Assembly (NCBI GenBank): GCA_903900805.1 | Contig: CAIUOP010000027.1 | Location: forward strand, 1 to 64,000 | Length of the DNA: 64,000 bases | Direction of reading: 5' to 3' | DNA from: an uncultured beta proteobacterium | Lineage (GTDB): Bacteria > Pseudomonadota > Gammaproteobacteria > Burkholderiales > Burkholderiaceae | In this document: positions 16,674-28,305 of the stretch, piece after piece | Layout: every line of letters begins with the position of its first letter | Numbering within the stretch: the first letter of the stretch is position 1 | Position numbers and translations under genes: made by a program | The notes under the pieces: generated by a model | Told to the model about the DNA's origin: nothing | Databases searched by the model: none | The model's input: only the letters and a program-made list of their open reading frames with translations

Positions 16674-18128
16674 CTATTTTTGACCAATTAACCGTCTTAG
16701 TTTTATGGCAAAAGCAGTATTGTCATCAAACCCTTTAAAAACTTGAGAACCTGGCCCAATTGCAGCCACTGTAATTGGGGTCGGGGTGTGTCCTGCTGTT
16801 CCCCAATAAAAGCCGGTTTGGCGTGCAATGGCTAAGCCAAGAATATTTGATGGTAGATAGTTTGAGTTGGGGTTCAACTGCCCTTGGCTCAGAATCTTTT
16901 CTCGCAAGTCATCGTCTAGGACTAGGCCTGGAAAATTATCTTGTAGTGCAGCATTTAAGTAGGCGTTTAATTCTGTAGTGCTGGTAGTTTGCTTTGCTTT
17001 CGCCTTGAACTTGTCAGAAAACTCTTTGAGTGAGATCTTATAGCGCTCAATTTGCTTGAGCTGCTCAATCATTACGTTCAAGTAGTTTTCTTTTCCTGCG
17101 AGCCCCAGATTTTTACGTCCATAGGTAGGAGAAAATCCCCCTGTCTCATGATCTCCAGTAACGATCACCAGAGTGTCTGGATTCTGCTTCTGAAACTCCA
17201 ACGCTACTTTGACTGCATCATCAAAGGCCCAAAGGTCGCGCATTAAAGCAGCAACGTCATTTTGGTGACCTGCAGAGTCTGTGTTTTCATTCTCAGCAAA
17301 TAATACAAACCCCTTGTTCTTGCTGCTCTTAGAATCCTGGTTTAGCACTTGGAGTGCTGCTGTCAACATCTGCGATAAGTTGGGGGTCTCTTGCGCATTG
17401 CGATCAATTTCATAATCGAGGTCTTCATCGGCAAATAGGCCGAGAAGCTTAGATGACTTAATTTGCTTAAGTTGCTCTGGTGTATTGATGTATTGATAGC
17501 CTTTTGCTTGAAAGGCTTCAATCACATTCTTACCATCTTGGCGTTTTCCGCCAGGAAGTGAGTTTGGTAGGAAGAAATTGGATCCACCACCCATGAGCAC
17601 ATCTGGAGCCAGATCTAGATATTGATTCACAATCAACTCATTATCTCGCCTGGATTTAGCGTGAACACTAAAGGCTGCTGGGCTGGCATCATAAATGGGT
17701 GCCGTACTGAGTAGCCCTATTCTCTTGCCCCTATCTTTGGCTACTTCCATAATGGTGGGCGGCGTCTTACCGTCTGGGGTAATAGAGATAGCGCCATTAT
17801 TGACTTTATAGCCAATCGACATCGCCGATGCAGCCGCTGCTGAATCAGTCACGAAGTAATTTGCTGATTCTGTTTTCATTAACTGGTAATGGCCTTTGGC
17901 CATAACCACATCAGTTACAGCAAAGGGTTGTTGTCGTAATAGCGCACTGGAATAACGGCCAAACTCATACTGGCTGCTCGTCGTGCCATCTGCAAACATG
18001 ATGATAATATTTTTGGGCTTGGTATTAGCAGCTTGTCCACTTGCGCTTGGCAAGTAGACTGTAGCTAGACATAGAAACAGTAAGCTGACTACAAGCTTAA
18101 GTTTTGCAGCGAGGCATCTGGAGTGCAT
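16674..18128 (-). CDS. phoA: alkaline phosphatase (PhoA family)
   Basis: Signal peptide, IIIMFADGTT, VTDSAAAASAM catalytic motif, TGDHETGGF, AGHTPTPI. Confidence 0.9.
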   Translation of the reverse strand: MHSRCLAAKLKLVVSLLFLCLATVYLPSASGQAANTKPKNIIIMFADGTTSSQYEFGRYSSALLRQQPFAVTDVVMAKGHYQLMKTESANYFVTDSAAAASAMSIGYKVNNGAISITPDGKTPPTIMEVAKDRGKRIGLLSTAPIYDASPAAFSVHAKSRRDNELIVNQYLDLAPDVLMGGGSNFFLPNSLPGGKRQDGKNVIEAFQAKGYQYINTPEQLKQIKSSKLLGLFADEDLDYEIDRNAQETPNLSQMLTAALQVLNQDSKSSKNKGFVLFAENENTDSAGHQNDVAALMRDLWAFDDAVKVALEFQKQNPDTLVIVTGDHETGGFSPTYGRKNLGLAGKENYLNVMIEQLKQIERYKISLKEFSDKFKAKAKQTTSTTELNAYLNAALQDNFPGLVLDDDLREKILSQGQLNPNSNYLPSNILGLAIARQTGFYWGTAGHTPTPITVAAIGPGSQVFKGFDDNTAFAIKLRRLIGQK

Positions 18129-18134
18129 CTAGGC

Positions 18135-19487
18135 TTAGGCTATCGGAATTAAATCAGCAATACTCTTGGCAGCGCGCATTGCCACATCACCATCTTGGGT
18201 TTCGATCATTACCCGCAGGAGTGGCTCGGTACCAGATGCCCGAATGAGTACCCTGCCAGTGCCTTTGAGATCCGTCTCTACTTTAGCGATCTGCTGCTTA
18301 AGTTTTTCGTCAGACTTCCAGTCATAGCCGGGTTTGAATTTCACATTCAGAAGTACTTGCGGGAAGATGTTTACTTTTTCAAGCAACTGAGCAAGACTCT
18401 TTTTGTTATGGCTCATAGCCGCTAATACCTGGAGAGCTGCAATCGTGCCATCTCCAGTGGAATGCTGATCTAGGCATAGTAAGTGACCAGAACCTTCCCC
18501 GCCAATAATCCAGCCTTTTTGTTTAAGAAGTTCAAGCACGTATCGATCACCCACATTAGCGCGTTCAAATCCTATACCCAGTTCTTTAATCGCATTCTCA
18601 ACCGCAAGATTGGTCATTAAGGTGCCTATGGCTCCGCCAAGCTTCTGACCACGGTCTAATCTGTCTTTGGCGAGTACATACAAGAGCTCATCGCCATTAA
18701 ACAATCTTCCACTGGCATCAACCATTTGTAAGCGGTCAGCATCTCCATCTAAAGCAATACCGAGGTCTGCATTGACTTCTTTCACTTTGGCAATCAAAGC
18801 TGCCGGGGCAGTAGCTCCATATCCATCATTAATGTTTGTTCCGTTAGGACTGACGCCAATCGAGATCACTTCTGCACCAAGTTCTTCAAATACATGTGGT
18901 GCAGTGTGATATGCGGCGCCATTGGCACAGTCCACTACAAGCTTTAATCCCTTGAGATTTAAATCTCCTGGAAATGTGGATTTACAGAATTCAATATATC
19001 GGCCAGCGGCATCATCTAAACGAAACGCCTTACCAAGCTCTTGCGCACTCACGCAGCCCATGGGGTTTTCTAGCTCAGCTTCGATGTCCAACTCAAACTC
19101 ATCACCGAGTTTGTCACCATTGGCTGAGAAAAACTTAATGCCGTTATCTTGATATGGATTGTGTGATGCAGAGATCACGACGCCCGCTGTTAAACGTAAT
19201 GCATTAGTCAGATAGGCGACACCGGGGGTTGGCATTGGACCACAGAGCATGATGTCTACACCAGCAGCAGAAAAGCCAGCCTCTAATGCTGACTCTAATA
19301 AGTATCCTGAAATACGTGTGTCTTTACCAATCAAGACTTTGCAGCGCTGACCTGCTTTAGCATTTTTAGATAGAACATTACCTGCGGCATAAGCCAAGCG
19401 CGTCATGAACTCGGGAACGATCGGAAATTGCCCTACTTCACCGCGAATGCCATCAGTGCCAAAGTATTGTTTTTTCATAAGATTCAT
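18135..19487 (-). CDS. glmM: phosphoglucosamine mutase
   Basis: [49 protein letters not shown]. Confidence 0.97.
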   Translation of the reverse strand: MNLMKKQYFGTDGIRGEVGQFPIVPEFMTRLAYAAGNVLSKNAKAGQRCKVLIGKDTRISGYLLESALEAGFSAAGVDIMLCGPMPTPGVAYLTNALRLTAGVVISASHNPYQDNGIKFFSANGDKLGDEFELDIEAELENPMGCVSAQELGKAFRLDDAAGRYIEFCKSTFPGDLNLKGLKLVVDCANGAAYHTAPHVFEELGAEVISIGVSPNGTNINDGYGATAPAALIAKVKEVNADLGIALDGDADRLQMVDASGRLFNGDELLYVLAKDRLDRGQKLGGAIGTLMTNLAVENAIKELGIGFERANVGDRYVLELLKQKGWIIGGEGSGHLLCLDQHSTGDGTIAALQVLAAMSHNKKSLAQLLEKVNIFPQVLLNVKFKPGYDWKSDEKLKQQIAKVETDLKGTGRVLIRASGTEPLLRVMIETQDGDVAMRAAKSIADLIPIA

Positions 19488-19510
19488 TATAAAACTGAGA
19501 TGCTTAGAGT

Positions 19511-20377
19511 CTAGGAATCAATGGCTTCCCATAGCTTTAAAGCATCTACCGTTTCAGGCACATCGTGCACTCGCACAATTCTGGCACCACGATCAGCCGC
19601 CATGATGGCTGCAGCCACACTGGGGGCTAGTCGCTCATGAGTATCTTTACCGGTGAGCTTACCCAGCATTGATTTACGCGAGATACCAGCTAGCACCGCA
19701 TAGCCCAGTTGGGAGAATTGCTTGAAGTTAGATAGCATAGTGAGGTTGTGCTCAAGACTCTTGCCAAAGCCAAAACCGGGGTCGATGGCGATTCTGATTC
19801 CTTCAACCCCTTTTGTTTTAAGTAGCTCTGCACGCTCTTTGAGAAATTGCATCACCTGTGCAATCACATCGTGATACTCCGGATTAAATTGCATGGTTTG
19901 TGGATCACGTTGCATGTGCATCAAGACGATTCCACAATTACTGCTTTCTAATACGGCATCGACTGCGCCCTCTTGTCTTAGAGCCCAAATATCATTCACG
20001 CAATCAACGCCTGCCCTTAAGGCTTGGCACATGGTTTCTGCTTTATAAGTATCAATTGAAAGTGGCACGCCACAATCTTTCAGCGCTTCAATGACTGGCA
20101 GAACTCGATCAAGTTCTTCTTGCAGTTCTACTGGCTGCGCCCCTGGTCTGGTGGACTCACCACCGATATCTATTAGATCAACACCACCCTCAATCATCAA
20201 CTCTGCTTGAGCAATAGCATCCTGCGCTGTTCTAAATTTGCCGCCATCTGAAAATGAATCTGGAGTGGCATTAAGAATACCCATGACTACTGGGCGTCTA
20301 CGTTTGCTAAAGTCAAAAAGAAAACGCCCACAACGCCATGTTGTGGGCATCTCATTTATGCCTTGCTGATCCATCAA
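19511..20377 (-). CDS. folP: dihydropteroate synthase
   Basis: [36 protein letters not shown]. Confidence 0.96.
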   Translation of the reverse strand: MMDQQGINEMPTTWRCGRFLFDFSKRRRPVVMGILNATPDSFSDGGKFRTAQDAIAQAELMIEGGVDLIDIGGESTRPGAQPVELQEELDRVLPVIEALKDCGVPLSIDTYKAETMCQALRAGVDCVNDIWALRQEGAVDAVLESSNCGIVLMHMQRDPQTMQFNPEYHDVIAQVMQFLKERAELLKTKGVEGIRIAIDPGFGFGKSLEHNLTMLSNFKQFSQLGYAVLAGISRKSMLGKLTGKDTHERLAPSVAAAIMAADRGARIVRVHDVPETVDALKLWEAIDS

Positions 20378-20395
20378 GACAGCTAGTCTTGTTAC

Positions 20396-22285
20396 TTAAG
20401 CTGTCGCTGGAGCGCTGCCAGCAGCTGGGCCAGTTGTGCCAGCAGAGTTACCAAAAATAGTTGGAGGTGGTGGTAATGGTGGACGCGGTGGACGGCCTTC
20501 CATGATGTCCGTAATTTGATCGGCATCAATGGTTTCCCATTCAAGCAAAGCAGTAACCATCGCTTCAACCTTATCGCGACTGTTTTCTAGAATCGATCTA
20601 GCTAAGGCATATTGACTATCAATCAGTGAACGGATCTCAAAGTCCACTTTTTGTTGTGTCAACTCAGAAACGGTCTTGGTGCTATTGCGCCCGAAAATAC
20701 TCTCAGACTCAGTGTCAACATAAACCATCGTACCTAAGCTATCGCTCATACCATAACGCGTGACCATATCGCGCGCCATTTTAGTAGCACGCTCAAAGTC
20801 ATTTGAAGCACCGGTACTCGAGGAGTGCAAAAAGATTTCTTCTGCAGCACGGCCGCCAAACAAAATAGCTAAGTCTTCCATCATGCGATCTTTGTACAGA
20901 TTGACACGATCAAATTCTGGCAACTGCCAGGTCACGCCCAATGCCATACCGCGCGGCATGATGGTGACCTTATGCACTGGGTCTGCCTTAGGCAAGCTCT
21001 TGGCTACAACCGCATGGCCAGCCTCGTGATAAGCAGTATTACGACGCTCTTCTTCACGCATCACGGCAGACTTACGCTCAGGACCCATATAGATCTTATC
21101 TTTAGCGTCTTCAAAGTCTTTCATTTCGACTGAACGCTTACTACGACGTGCAGCAAACAAGGCAGCTTCATTTACTAAGTTTGCCAAATCAGCACCGGAG
21201 AATCCTGGTGTACCACGTGCGAGCACTGCGGCATTGACATCAGGATCAATGGGTACTTTGCGCATATGCACTTGCAAGATCTGCTCACGGCCACGAATGT
21301 CTGGCAAGCCTACGTGCACTTGACGATCGAAACGGCCTGGACGTAATAAGGCTTTATCCAATACATCGGAGCGGTTGGTAGCAGCAACAACGATCACGCC
21401 GCTATTACTTTCAAAACCATCCATCTCAACGAGCATTTGGTTTAAGGTTTGTTCGCGCTCATCATTACCGCCGCCCATACCAGCACCACGATGACGACCT
21501 ACCGCATCGATCTCATCAATGAAGATGATGCAAGGTGAATTTTTCTTAGCGTTCTCAAACATATCGCGGACACGGGATGCGCCCACGCCCACAAACATTT
21601 CTACGAAATCAGAACCAGAGATCGAGAAGAAGGGAACCTTAGCTTCACCCGCAATGGCACGCGCCAAGAGGGTTTTACCGGTACCTGGAGGACCAACGAG
21701 TAACACGCCATGCGGAATGCGTCCGCCAAGCTTTTGAAACTTCTGTGGATCTTTTAAGAAATCGACTAACTCATAGACTTCTTCTTTGGCTTCATCGCAA
21801 CCAGCAACATCAGCAAAAGTAACAGTATTACTATTTTCATCAATGAGACGTGCTTTGGATTTACCAAAAGAGAATGCCCCGCCTTTACCGCCACCTTGCA
21901 TTTGGCGCATCATGAAAAACCAAAAGCCAATGATCAATAAAGTAGGCCCGAGATAATACAAAGCAGATACCAGCATATTGGGTTCATCATCCGCTTTACC
22001 AGTAACTTGTACGCCGTACTTCATTAAGTCACCCACCATCCAGATATCGCCTGGAGAGATGATCGAATATTTAGTACCGTCAGCTGGTGTGACTTGTAAT
22101 GTGCGACCCTGTACATCAACGCGCTTCACTTTTCCAGCCTTAGCGTCATCCATGAATTGGGAGTACGTGACTTGCGTTTGTTCCTTGGGCTTATCAAACT
22201 GTTTAAAAACAGTAAATAGCACCAAGCCCACGATGAGCCAAACGCCGATTTTTTGGAACATATTGCTGTTCATATTGCCGTTCAA
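20396..22285 (-). CDS. ftsH: ATP-dependent zinc metalloprotease FtsH
   Basis: [40 protein letters not shown]. Confidence 0.98.
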   Translation of the reverse strand: MNGNMNSNMFQKIGVWLIVGLVLFTVFKQFDKPKEQTQVTYSQFMDDAKAGKVKRVDVQGRTLQVTPADGTKYSIISPGDIWMVGDLMKYGVQVTGKADDEPNMLVSALYYLGPTLLIIGFWFFMMRQMQGGGKGGAFSFGKSKARLIDENSNTVTFADVAGCDEAKEEVYELVDFLKDPQKFQKLGGRIPHGVLLVGPPGTGKTLLARAIAGEAKVPFFSISGSDFVEMFVGVGASRVRDMFENAKKNSPCIIFIDEIDAVGRHRGAGMGGGNDEREQTLNQMLVEMDGFESNSGVIVVAATNRSDVLDKALLRPGRFDRQVHVGLPDIRGREQILQVHMRKVPIDPDVNAAVLARGTPGFSGADLANLVNEAALFAARRSKRSVEMKDFEDAKDKIYMGPERKSAVMREEERRNTAYHEAGHAVVAKSLPKADPVHKVTIMPRGMALGVTWQLPEFDRVNLYKDRMMEDLAILFGGRAAEEIFLHSSSTGASNDFERATKMARDMVTRYGMSDSLGTMVYVDTESESIFGRNSTKTVSELTQQKVDFEIRSLIDSQYALARSILENSRDKVEAMVTALLEWETIDADQITDIMEGRPPRPPLPPPPTIFGNSAGTTGPAAGSAPATA

Positions 22286-22475
22286 GTTGATTCCTTTTCT
22301 GGATATATCCAGGAAATAAGCAGATTGCTTCCTATGTATTTGATTCTACTACCACCCTTTTTCAAGGTCTAATGGCGTATTTATTTAATAAACCCCTGTA
22401 TATAAGGGGGTTATTAGAGGTTTCTATGCCCTTATAGCGCTGATTTTAAGCTCTTACTGGGTGCTTACTCAGTGC

Positions 22476-23150
22476 CTATTTAGGGGGTTTTAAGTTTCGA
22501 CCTAAGAGGAAGATCTCTGAAGATCGGGCGCGCGAGGCCTTGGGCTTTCTAGATGCGACCGTTTTGAAGACCTTTTTGAAGGATTCCACGATCTGGCTAT
22601 AGCCACTACCGTTAAAGCATTTAATCAATAAAGCGCCCTCAGGCTTGAGATGATCTATCGCAAAATCGAGGGCAATCTCAGCCAAAAAGGCCATCCGCGC
22701 AGCATCTGCCACACCCACACCAGAAAGGTTAGGCGCCATATCTGAGAGCACGAGATCAACCTTGCCTTCTGCACTCTTCGGTAAAAGTGCTTTGAGAGCA
22801 TTGAGGCCTTCTTCTTCCCGAAAGTCGCCTTGGATAAAACTGACGTCAGCAATATCTTCCATTGGCAAGATATCAATCGCAATGATTTGACCGTCTGGCT
22901 TACCAGACTCAATCTTAGGATTACTCTTACCAAGTTCAGTTAAACGGTTGCGTGCGTATTGCGACCAACTCCCAGGGGCGCTCCCAAGGTCAATGATGGT
23001 CATACCTGCTTGTATGAGGTGATCTTGCTCGTCAATTTCACTGAGCTTATACACCGCTCTAGCGCGATAGCCCTCTTTCTGAGCCATCTTCACATAGGGA
23101 TCGCTTAGATGATCCTGCAACCAACTTTTATTAAATTTATTCTTTGCCAC
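22476..23150 (-). CDS. rlmE: 23S rRNA 2'-O-methyltransferase
   Basis: [43 protein letters not shown]. Confidence 0.96.
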   Translation of the reverse strand: MAKNKFNKSWLQDHLSDPYVKMAQKEGYRARAVYKLSEIDEQDHLIQAGMTIIDLGSAPGSWSQYARNRLTELGKSNPKIESGKPDGQIIAIDILPMEDIADVSFIQGDFREEEGLNALKALLPKSAEGKVDLVLSDMAPNLSGVGVADAARMAFLAEIALDFAIDHLKPEGALLIKCFNGSGYSQIVESFKKVFKTVASRKPKASRARSSEIFLLGRNLKPPK

Positions 23151-23276
23151 AACTTACCCACTTTCATCCTACATTTTCCTAGTTTTAGCCCTCTAAAGCA
23201 AAAGGAATCGATCTAAATACTGGCAAATCTAGTCCAAACGGGCATTTTATGCAGTCAATGCTCTATCATCGAGCCC

Positions 23277-23903
23277 ATGACTGCACTGACTATCACCCCC
23301 GCACAACGTAAATCCCTCAAAGCTGATGCTCATGACTTAAGTCCTGTCGTCATGATCGGCGGTGGTGGCTTAACGCCCGCGGTTATCAAAGAAGCCAAGC
23401 TCGCGATTAGCCATCATGGACTCATTAAGGTGCGCGTATTTGGCGATGATCGTGAAGCGCGTGTTGCTATTTATGAAGCGCTCTGCGACAAACTCGATGC
23501 TGCGCCAGTACAACATATTGGCAAACTACTGGTCATCTGGAAACCAAAAGATGTGGTCGATGAAGCGTTTTCGAATCTCGGCAGATCTTCTAAGCAGACT
23601 AAGAAATCATTACAGGCACCACGCACAAAACGCCAGCCTAATCGCGCGCCAACAAAATCCGGTATCCGTACCAGCAGCTCAGAAAGATCGGAGCGTCGCT
23701 CTGCTTCGAATGCTGCACCCTTCGCACGGGCTGCAGCCGTAAAATCGGCTACCCCGAAGAAACGCGTACTACGCTCTGAAGCTGCTGAATCAAAGATTGG
23801 TTGGTCATCACCAGGCTACCGTAAGGCGTCTGCTGCACCTGCTCCCATCAAGAAGCGTAAAGTGCGAATGAGTAGTAATAAGAAAAAATCACTTGGGTCT
23901 TAA
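23277..23903 (+). CDS. yhbY: YhbY-type CRM-domain RNA-binding protein with long basic low-complexity tail
   Basis: LTPAQRKSLKADAHDLSPVVMIGGGGLTPAVIKE, HHGLIKVRVFGDDREAR; the rest is K/R/S/A/P rich. Confidence 0.9.
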   Translation: MTALTITPAQRKSLKADAHDLSPVVMIGGGGLTPAVIKEAKLAISHHGLIKVRVFGDDREARVAIYEALCDKLDAAPVQHIGKLLVIWKPKDVVDEAFSNLGRSSKQTKKSLQAPRTKRQPNRAPTKSGIRTSSSERSERRSASNAAPFARAAAVKSATPKKRVLRSEAAESKIGWSSPGYRKASAAPAPIKKRKVRMSSNKKKSLGS

Positions 23904-23923
23904 TCAGACTTGAGTCATTCGAA

Positions 23924-23947
23924 GAACGCCGCTAGTCGGCGTTTTTT
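23924..23947 (+). terminator. intrinsic terminator after yhbY
   Basis: AACGCCG..CGGCGTTTTTT hairpin with T run. Confidence 0.8.
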
Positions 23948-23955
23948 ATTGCCTG

Positions 23956-23994
23956 AGTTAGATAACTCAGTTAGATAACTAAGTTAGATAATTA
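23956..23994. repeat. 3 x 13-bp tandem repeat
   Basis: AGTTAGATAACTC / AGTTAGATAACTA / AGTTAGATAATTA; last unit contains the stop codon of the DUF4149 gene. Confidence 0.9.
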
Positions 23995-24483
23995 TCGATT
24001 TGGCTTTGTAAGACGCCACACCAGGTAGATCCCTAGGGCACTCTGCAGCAGAAACAAGACACTCGAAACGCCGTGGAGTTTTCTAAACAAATCAGCCGAT
24101 GGGGATAGCATCACTGGCATGCCTTCCAGCAAAGCCTGATCACGCAAGGTATCTAACCAAGGGATCAAGACAAATGAGGCTGCAGCTGCGCAAATTAACA
24201 TCCCCAGCAGTATCAAGCGAATCATCTTGTACTGACTTAGGCCACGGGTAACGAGCAGGTTTGCGAGCACCATTAAAGCAATACAAATAATGATACTGAG
24301 ATAGGCTTCCGCTTTAAAGACACTACCAGCAACCATTCCGGCTACTTGACGATCCGTCAGAGTATTAAAAATTGCTGGGGCTACCAGATAGCCAACAGCA
24401 AGAATGCTGCCTACCCAAAGACCTGCGATCAAAATAAAGAGTCGTTGCGCTCCAGGATGTTTTGGAGCAGTGAAATTCTGCAC
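23992..24483 (-). CDS. DUF4149 domain membrane protein
   Basis: Four hydrophobic segments, GLWVGSILAVGYLVAPAIFNTL; between yhbY and greA as common in betaproteobacteria. Confidence 0.75.
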   Translation of the reverse strand: MQNFTAPKHPGAQRLFILIAGLWVGSILAVGYLVAPAIFNTLTDRQVAGMVAGSVFKAEAYLSIIICIALMVLANLLVTRGLSQYKMIRLILLGMLICAAAASFVLIPWLDTLRDQALLEGMPVMLSPSADLFRKLHGVSSVLFLLQSALGIYLVWRLTKPNR

Positions 24484-24506
24484 TGAGTTTCTCTAGGGAG
24501 TGATTC

Positions 24507-24983
24507 TTAGACGTAGCGAACTGCCAGAATCTCGACTTCACGATTGCCACCAGGAGCCTGGACAGCCACAACATCGCCCTCTTCCTTGCCAATCAAGGCG
24601 CGGGCAATAGGAGAGCTAATCGAGATTTTACTTACAGCGATATCGGCCTCATCGTCACCTACGATCTGATAAGTGAGCTTGGTGCCATCTTCGAGGTCTT
24701 CCAGATCAACGGTAGCGCCAAATACAATCCGACCGGAAACATCGAGTGTGGCTGGATCAATAATCTGCGCCGCAGATAACTTGCTTTCAAGATCCTGAAT
24801 ACGGCCTTCAATGAAACCCTGTTTTTCTTTAGCAGCATCGTACTCTGCATTCTCAGAGAGATCACCTTGGGCGCGCGCCTCAGAAATCGAAATAATGACT
24901 GCTGGACGCTCAACATGCTTCAAGCGGTGCAGCTCCTCTTTGAGAAGTTCTGCACCGTGCTTGGTAAGGGGAATTGTGCTCAT
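24507..24983 (-). CDS. greA: transcription elongation factor GreA
   Basis: [26 protein letters not shown]-like [41 protein letters not shown]. Confidence 0.97.
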   Translation of the reverse strand: MSTIPLTKHGAELLKEELHRLKHVERPAVIISISEARAQGDLSENAEYDAAKEKQGFIEGRIQDLESKLSAAQIIDPATLDVSGRIVFGATVDLEDLEDGTKLTYQIVGDDEADIAVSKISISSPIARALIGKEEGDVVAVQAPGGNREVEILAVRYV

Positions 24984-25041
24984 ACTGCCAACCTAACTTA
25001 AATTCGTGCGCTGGATTGCGCTAATAAAAGTTGATTTTAGA

Positions 25042-28000
25042 TTAAATGAGCTTTTGATGTAAGTCCTGCAAGGAATAAACCTCTAGGGACTCTTTGCTGC
25101 CTTTTTGGGAGGCCAACAAACCATCCATTACTGCACGGGCTGCGCTAATCGTCGTGTAGTAAGTCACACCATTAGCCTGGGAGGTAGTCCGGATAGATCT
25201 TGAGTCAGCAATGGCTGTACGGGTCTCATCCACAGTCGTAAATACGAGGGAAATTTCACCATTTTTGATGAGATCCACAATATGAGGACGACCATCTTTG
25301 ACTTTATTCACAAGACGCACTGGCAGACCAGCAGCTTCAATAGCAGCAGCAGTACCTTTGGTTGCAACCATTGGGAAACCAAGTTGATGCAAAAGCTTAG
25401 CCACTTCAACTGCTTTAGGCTTATCACTATCCTTGACTGTTAGCAGCACAGTTCCGCTCTTCGGTAGTTTGATGCCAGCGCCTAATTGTGATTTAAAGAG
25501 CGCTTCACCAAAGGTCTTGCCGACACCCATTACTTCACCGGTCGAGCGCATCTCTGGCCCGAGGATGGGATCAATCCCTGGGAACTTATTGAATGGGAAT
25601 ACTGCTTCTTTGACCGAGAAGTATGGCGGCTTCACTTCAGCCTTAATACCCTGCTGCTCTAGTGTTTGACCAACCATACAGCGGGCAGCAATCTTAGCCA
25701 ATTGCAGGCCAGTTGCTTTGGAAACAAAAGGTACTGTACGAGAAGCGCGCGGATTGACCTCCAGAACATAGATGACATCTTTGCCATCCACATTCTGAAT
25801 TGCAAACTGCACATTCATCAAACCAATTACATTTAAACCCGCAGCCATTGCAGCAGTTTGACGCTTAATCTCTTCGACAGTCTCATCCGATAAAGAATAT
25901 GGCGGCAATGAACATGCTGAGTCACCAGAGTGAACGCCCGCCTGTTCAATATGTTCCATCACACCACCAATAAATACCTTAGAGCCATCTCGAATGCAAT
26001 CAACATCACATTCAATCGCATCATTGAGAAAGCGATCTAGCAATACTGGAGAATCGTGAGAGACCTTGACAGCCTCGCGCATATAGCGCTCAAGGTCTCG
26101 GCCATCATGAACAATCTCCATCGCGCGACCACCCAATACATAGGAAGGACGCACTACCAATGGGTAGCCAATTTCTTCAGCAAGAACCAGTGCCTCTGGT
26201 TCTGTGCGCGCAGTACGGTTTGGCGGTTGACGCAAACCTAAGCCTTGCAATAGCTTTTGAAAGCGCTCGCGGTCTTCCGCAGCGTCAATCATGTCTGGCG
26301 AGGTGCCAATAATAGGCACTCCATTACGCTCGAGATCCAAAGCGAGTTTCAAAGGAGTTTGACCGCCGTACTGAACGATCACGCCTTTCGGTTTCTCTTT
26401 AGCAACGATTTCTAATACGTCCTCTAGCGTCAGTGGCTCAAAGTACAAACGATCAGAAGTGTCGTAGTCAGTTGAAACGGTTTCTGGGTTGCAGTTCACC
26501 ATAATGGTTTCATAACCATCTTCGCGCATTGCTAAGGCAGCGTGCACACAGCAATAGTCAAACTCGATGCCTTGACCAATTCGGTTAGGACCACCACCCA
26601 GTACCATGATCTTATCCTTGGAAGTAGGATTAGATTCACATTCGCCATGCTCTGCCTCATAAGTGGAATACAAATAGGCAGTATTGGTTGAGAACTCGGC
26701 AGCGCAAGTATCTACGCGCTTATAAACAGGGAATACTTTTAGGCGATGACGCGTTGTGCGGACAGTTGTGGCATCCACACCCAATAATTTAGCCAAGCGA
26801 CGATCAGAAAAACCCTTCTGCTTTACGAAACGCAACTCTGCCGCAGTAAGAGAATCAAGCTTACGTTGCTTGAGTTCCGCTTCAACAGTGATGAGTTCTT
26901 CAATTTGCTCTAAGAACCAAGGATCAATTTTGGTTTCGGCATAGATCTCATCTAAGCTCATTCCCATGCGGAAGGCATCAGCTAAGTACCAAATACGATC
27001 TGGGCCTGGCTCATTGATTTCATTCACGATGTCATCAAGATCAGTAGACACTTCATCTAATCCGTCTACGCCGACTTCAAGACCGCGTAATGCTTTCTGG
27101 AAAGACTCCTGGAAGGTTCGGCCAATGGCCATCACTTCGCCAACTGATTTCATCTGCGTCGTTAAACGGGAGTCTGCTTGCGGGAATTTCTCAAAGGCAA
27201 AGCGTGGAATCTTGGTCACTACGTAATCAATAGATGGCTCAAAGGATGCTGGGGTGGCGCCGCCAGTAATATCATTCTTCAGTTCATCCAGGGTGAAGCC
27301 AATGGCTAACTTGGCTGCAATCTTGGCAATTGGAAAACCAGTTGCTTTAGAAGCTAAGGCAGATGAACGGGATACCCGTGGGTTCATCTCAATCACAATC
27401 ATCCGGCCGTCTTCTGGGTTAATAGAGAACTGCACGTTTGAGCCGCCAGTATCAACACCAATTTCCCGCAGAACTGCAATCGATGCATTGCGCATGATTT
27501 GATACTCTTTATCAGTCAGCGTTTGTGCTGGCGCAACCGTAATGGAGTCTCCAGTGTGAACGCCCATCGGATCTAAGTTTTCGATTGAGCAAACAATGAT
27601 GCAGTTGTCATTGCGATCACGCACCACTTCCATCTCAAATTCTTTCCAGCCCAAGAGTGATTCTTCAATCAGCAGTTCACGGGTTGGAGATAGATCAAGG
27701 CCACGTTTGCAGATCTCTTCAAACTCTTCACGGTTATAAGCAATGCCACCGCCTGAGCCACCCATAGTGAATGAAGGACGAATCACTACTGGGAAGCCAG
27801 AGCTATCAGCCTCTTGCTGAATGCGCTGTTGTACCTCAAGCGCTTCTTCCATCGAATGCGCAATACCGGATTTAGCAGAGCCAAGACCAATCTTAGTCAT
27901 CGCCTCTTTAAATTTCTGACGATCTTCAGCTTTATCAATAGCCTCTGGTGAGGCGCCGATCAATTCACAACCGTACTTTTTCAATACACCGTGACGATGT

Positions 28001-28305
28001 AAATCTAATGCACAGTTCAAGGCAGTTTGTCCGCCCATGGTTGGCAAAATCGCGTCTGGCTTTTCAGTAGCAATAATGCGCTCGACGACTTCCCAGGTAA
28101 TGGGCTCGATATAAGTCACATCAGCCATCTCTGGGTCAGTCATGATGGTTGCAGGATTGCTATTGACCAAAATGACTTTGTAACCTTCATCACGCAAAGC
28201 CTTACAAGCCTGCGCACCGGAATAGTCAAATTCACAAGCCTGTCCAATCACAATGGGACCTGCTCCAATAATCAGGACGCTCTTAATGTCGCTCCGCTTA
28301 GGCAT
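25042..28305 (-). CDS. carB: carbamoyl-phosphate synthase large subunit
   Basis: 1087 aa, duplicated ATP-grasp, [19 protein letters not shown]. Confidence 0.98.
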   Translation of the reverse strand: MPKRSDIKSVLIIGAGPIVIGQACEFDYSGAQACKALRDEGYKVILVNSNPATIMTDPEMADVTYIEPITWEVVERIIATEKPDAILPTMGGQTALNCALDLHRHGVLKKYGCELIGASPEAIDKAEDRQKFKEAMTKIGLGSAKSGIAHSMEEALEVQQRIQQEADSSGFPVVIRPSFTMGGSGGGIAYNREEFEEICKRGLDLSPTRELLIEESLLGWKEFEMEVVRDRNDNCIIVCSIENLDPMGVHTGDSITVAPAQTLTDKEYQIMRNASIAVLREIGVDTGGSNVQFSINPEDGRMIVIEMNPRVSRSSALASKATGFPIAKIAAKLAIGFTLDELKNDITGGATPASFEPSIDYVVTKIPRFAFEKFPQADSRLTTQMKSVGEVMAIGRTFQESFQKALRGLEVGVDGLDEVSTDLDDIVNEINEPGPDRIWYLADAFRMGMSLDEIYAETKIDPWFLEQIEELITVEAELKQRKLDSLTAAELRFVKQKGFSDRRLAKLLGVDATTVRTTRHRLKVFPVYKRVDTCAAEFSTNTAYLYSTYEAEHGECESNPTSKDKIMVLGGGPNRIGQGIEFDYCCVHAALAMREDGYETIMVNCNPETVSTDYDTSDRLYFEPLTLEDVLEIVAKEKPKGVIVQYGGQTPLKLALDLERNGVPIIGTSPDMIDAAEDRERFQKLLQGLGLRQPPNRTARTEPEALVLAEEIGYPLVVRPSYVLGGRAMEIVHDGRDLERYMREAVKVSHDSPVLLDRFLNDAIECDVDCIRDGSKVFIGGVMEHIEQAGVHSGDSACSLPPYSLSDETVEEIKRQTAAMAAGLNVIGLMNVQFAIQNVDGKDVIYVLEVNPRASRTVPFVSKATGLQLAKIAARCMVGQTLEQQGIKAEVKPPYFSVKEAVFPFNKFPGIDPILGPEMRSTGEVMGVGKTFGEALFKSQLGAGIKLPKSGTVLLTVKDSDKPKAVEVAKLLHQLGFPMVATKGTAAAIEAAGLPVRLVNKVKDGRPHIVDLIKNGEISLVFTTVDETRTAIADSRSIRTTSQANGVTYYTTISAARAVMDGLLASQKGSKESLEVYSLQDLHQKLI

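Noticed and set aside
22386-22414. AATAAACCCCTGTATATAAGGGGGTTATT hairpin between ftsH and rlmE as a terminator
   Set aside because: Symmetric stem but no clear T run on the needed strand, and the rlmE and ftsH genes may be cotranscribed; function undecided.
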